A stretch of 64,000 nt of DNA from NCBI GenBank assembly GCA_035582835.1, contig JAYKAV010000477.1, positions 2,454 to 66,453 of the forward strand, written 5' to 3'. This DNA comes from Phoebastria nigripes. Taxonomy: Eukaryota > Chordata > Aves > Procellariiformes > Diomedeidae. The notes under the pieces were generated by a model. The model searched no databases. It was not told the origin of the DNA and saw only the letters and a list, made by a program, of their open reading frames with translations. Below, piece by piece: positions 62,032-64,000 of this stretch. The position numbers and the translations under genes were made by a program. Position 1 is the first letter of the stretch. Each line of letters begins with the position of its first letter.

Positions 62032-64000
62032 TTCATTTCAGGAAGGACAGTTAGCACACAAATACATTGTGACAAATTACCATCTATCTGCAAGACTTTA
62101 TTTTGGAGAGAAAGTGAAAGCTGTGAAAGAGAATGTGTATCAACTTAGCCAAATGAGTGGTTTCTGAATAATATTCATTCCACAGTAGATTTACATTAAA
62201 TGCTACACCTCTGCATTGTATGTCAAAGTCTTGGTTTTGTTCGTATTTTTAGATATTTCGAAAAGTTTAGAGGCTTTGTCTAAGCTTTGCCATAACTGAC
62301 AACTGAGATGAAATAGAAGAGATGAACAGTGTTCATATGTAACTGGCAGAACTGCTGAATACTGTTTTCTTTCTGAGAAGAATGGGTTGGCAGCAGAATG
62401 AGAAAGGGACTAGAGGAATCTATACAATACAGGGAGAGAAAGGACTCATAGCTAAAGAATATAATGAAAATATAAAACATCTTTGTTAGGCCTGAAAAGG
62501 CACTGCACATATTAAAACACTTTGTAAGTTACAAGATCCCTTTTCTAACCTTTATTCAGAATATTGCTTAATAAATGAATTTGCTTACTTAAATGATATG
62601 GCATCTAATCTTTGGTAAAATTTGTAGATGTAACACCAGCTCCCAGCAGCAGTATAGCCATATTACTGAATTGTGAGGTTCAAACTAATTACTGAGAGAC
62701 ACAGTAAATTAGTCCAATGAAATGCCTGCTCTCTGATTCTGCTGTTATTTTATAAGCTGTTTTCTCAGAATGGTGCTCCATTGCACAAATGCAGCAGCTC
62801 ACAAATGTTTGGAAGCACCAGCATTTGTTACTGAATGAGTGTTGAAGTCACACCTTTGTGTTTCATTTGAATTCTGCACAGTAATTCACCAATGTCCAGT
62901 GAACATAAATACTGAACTTGAGATAAATATTGGCTTATTCTTTTATTACAGGAGCAAGCAGGTGGGTGGGAGGAAAAGCAATTTGGTATTGTCCTACTGA
63001 AATGTAGGTTTCTGGACAGATTTATCCTGTCACTTCTGTAAATAATGTTTCGTTAGCATTACAACTTCACAGTTTTGAGTTTTGAAATACACTTCNTCTA
63101 AATATCACCTTAAAGCATTGGATTGCATCCTCCCTCCAAGATCAGACTTTGTCAGATATATATTATATGATGTCTAATCAACTGATCTAACAGTCAGACN
63201 CTGCTGAGAAGGATGGTCTAGCTCCACCAGCTTCCATTTCACTGGGATCAGTGATCATGTAATGTGATGAGTCACTTTAAATCTGGAAGGAAACTAAATC
63301 AGGTGGAAGGGAATCTTTAGTAATCCAGCCTTATAACTAATAATACCTACTTTATTAAAGGATATTGTACATATTGTACATACAAATGTTGATTTATTAA
63401 CCTGTGAAGGATTTAATTCTTTATCAGTTCTTTCTTTCAGATACAGCTTAAGTCTTTAGTGGCCTTATCAACTTTGGTAATTTTTATTGTGCAAAGAGAA
63501 GATGCATAACAACAGTGCTCATAAAATACTTCTGAAATTGACAGAATGTGTTGCAATGCAGTCTCTCACCTGAATGGCTAATAGGCACATCCTAAAAATG
63601 TCAAAATCTTACACTGAAGATTNGAATAGCTTCAGGCAACCTGCAGCATTTTGGGAAAAGCCATAGAGAGATAGATGGAAATAGTTGCATATAATTACAA
63701 GTGACAAAATTAAATAGTTAAATAATAAACTTAGTTAAACAATAGACTTAGTTAAATAATAAATGCACTATTTTGAATCTACTAAGTATCACTATTAAAA
63801 TTTATTTGTGTATTTCTCTATTTTGTTTATTATATTTATATAATATAATAAAATTTCTGGAAAACCTCTTCTTCAGAGATTTAAAAAAACCCNAAACCAC
63901 AACACATTAAAAATTACAACTAGTGTACTTGGTTGGTGATAAAACATTCTTACTGAAACCAAACATTTCAAAGTGGTGTTCTTCCTTTTTTTTCTTTCAC

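Larger units (their letters stand above)
55426..64000. other. AT-rich DNA, no gene recognised
   Basis: Eight and a half kilobases without a recognisable exon, RNA gene or transposable element. Open frames are short and lack domains. G/T-rich, poly(G) and poly(A) tracts are listed separately, and a poly(A) run of about 15 lies near 58,030. Confidence 0.5.

Overview
The window looks like AT-rich, gene-poor nuclear DNA from a bird. Its only recognisable features are transposable-element relics. Seven are fragments of CR1 LINEs, several ending in the CR1 octamer tail built on ATTCTATG. Four are retroviral LTR units of types I recognise from avian genomes. I found no exon, RNA gene or intact reading frame of a known host gene. 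Nearly all open frames are short, lack recognisable domains, or lie inside repeats. Isolated single Ns suggest a draft assembly. The chromosome and species cannot be named from this sequence.

Layout: a minus-strand CR1 piece sits at the left edge (1-190). An old CR1 ORF1 (esterase) piece lies at 4.5-5.1 kb and an old CR1 reverse-transcriptase piece at 6.1-6.4 kb. An unclassified GC-richer block is at 8.6-9.1 kb. A 1.2-kb CR1 3' part at 15.9-17.1 kb ends in an expanded pentamer microsatellite. At 21.85-23.38 kb two LTRs of different families (called LTR2 and LTR1 here) lie side by side on the minus strand. A second, 3'-truncated LTR2 lies in the opposite orientation at 33.14-33.83 kb. A well-bounded solitary LTR (43,488-44,741) has a perfect 5-bp target duplication. 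A second LTR1, apparently missing its middle, is at 45.63-45.97 kb. A 2-kb CR1 ORF2 3' half is at 46.39-48.40 kb, and two shorter CR1 3' ends are at 52.97-53.28 and 54.78-55.43 kb. The rest is AT-rich DNA with microsatellites and homopolymers.

The most unusual signal is the LTR2 pair. Over exactly 492 bp (22,224-22,715 and 33,304-33,795, inverted) I count one mismatch and no indels. Immediately outside, the same LTR family diverges heavily on both sides. The sharp edges point to gene conversion between inverted copies about 10.6 kb apart, or to an assembly patch using reads from the other copy. No genes here form an operon or pathway. The functional content is retroelement promoters, polyadenylation signals and decayed reverse-transcriptase or esterase remnants.
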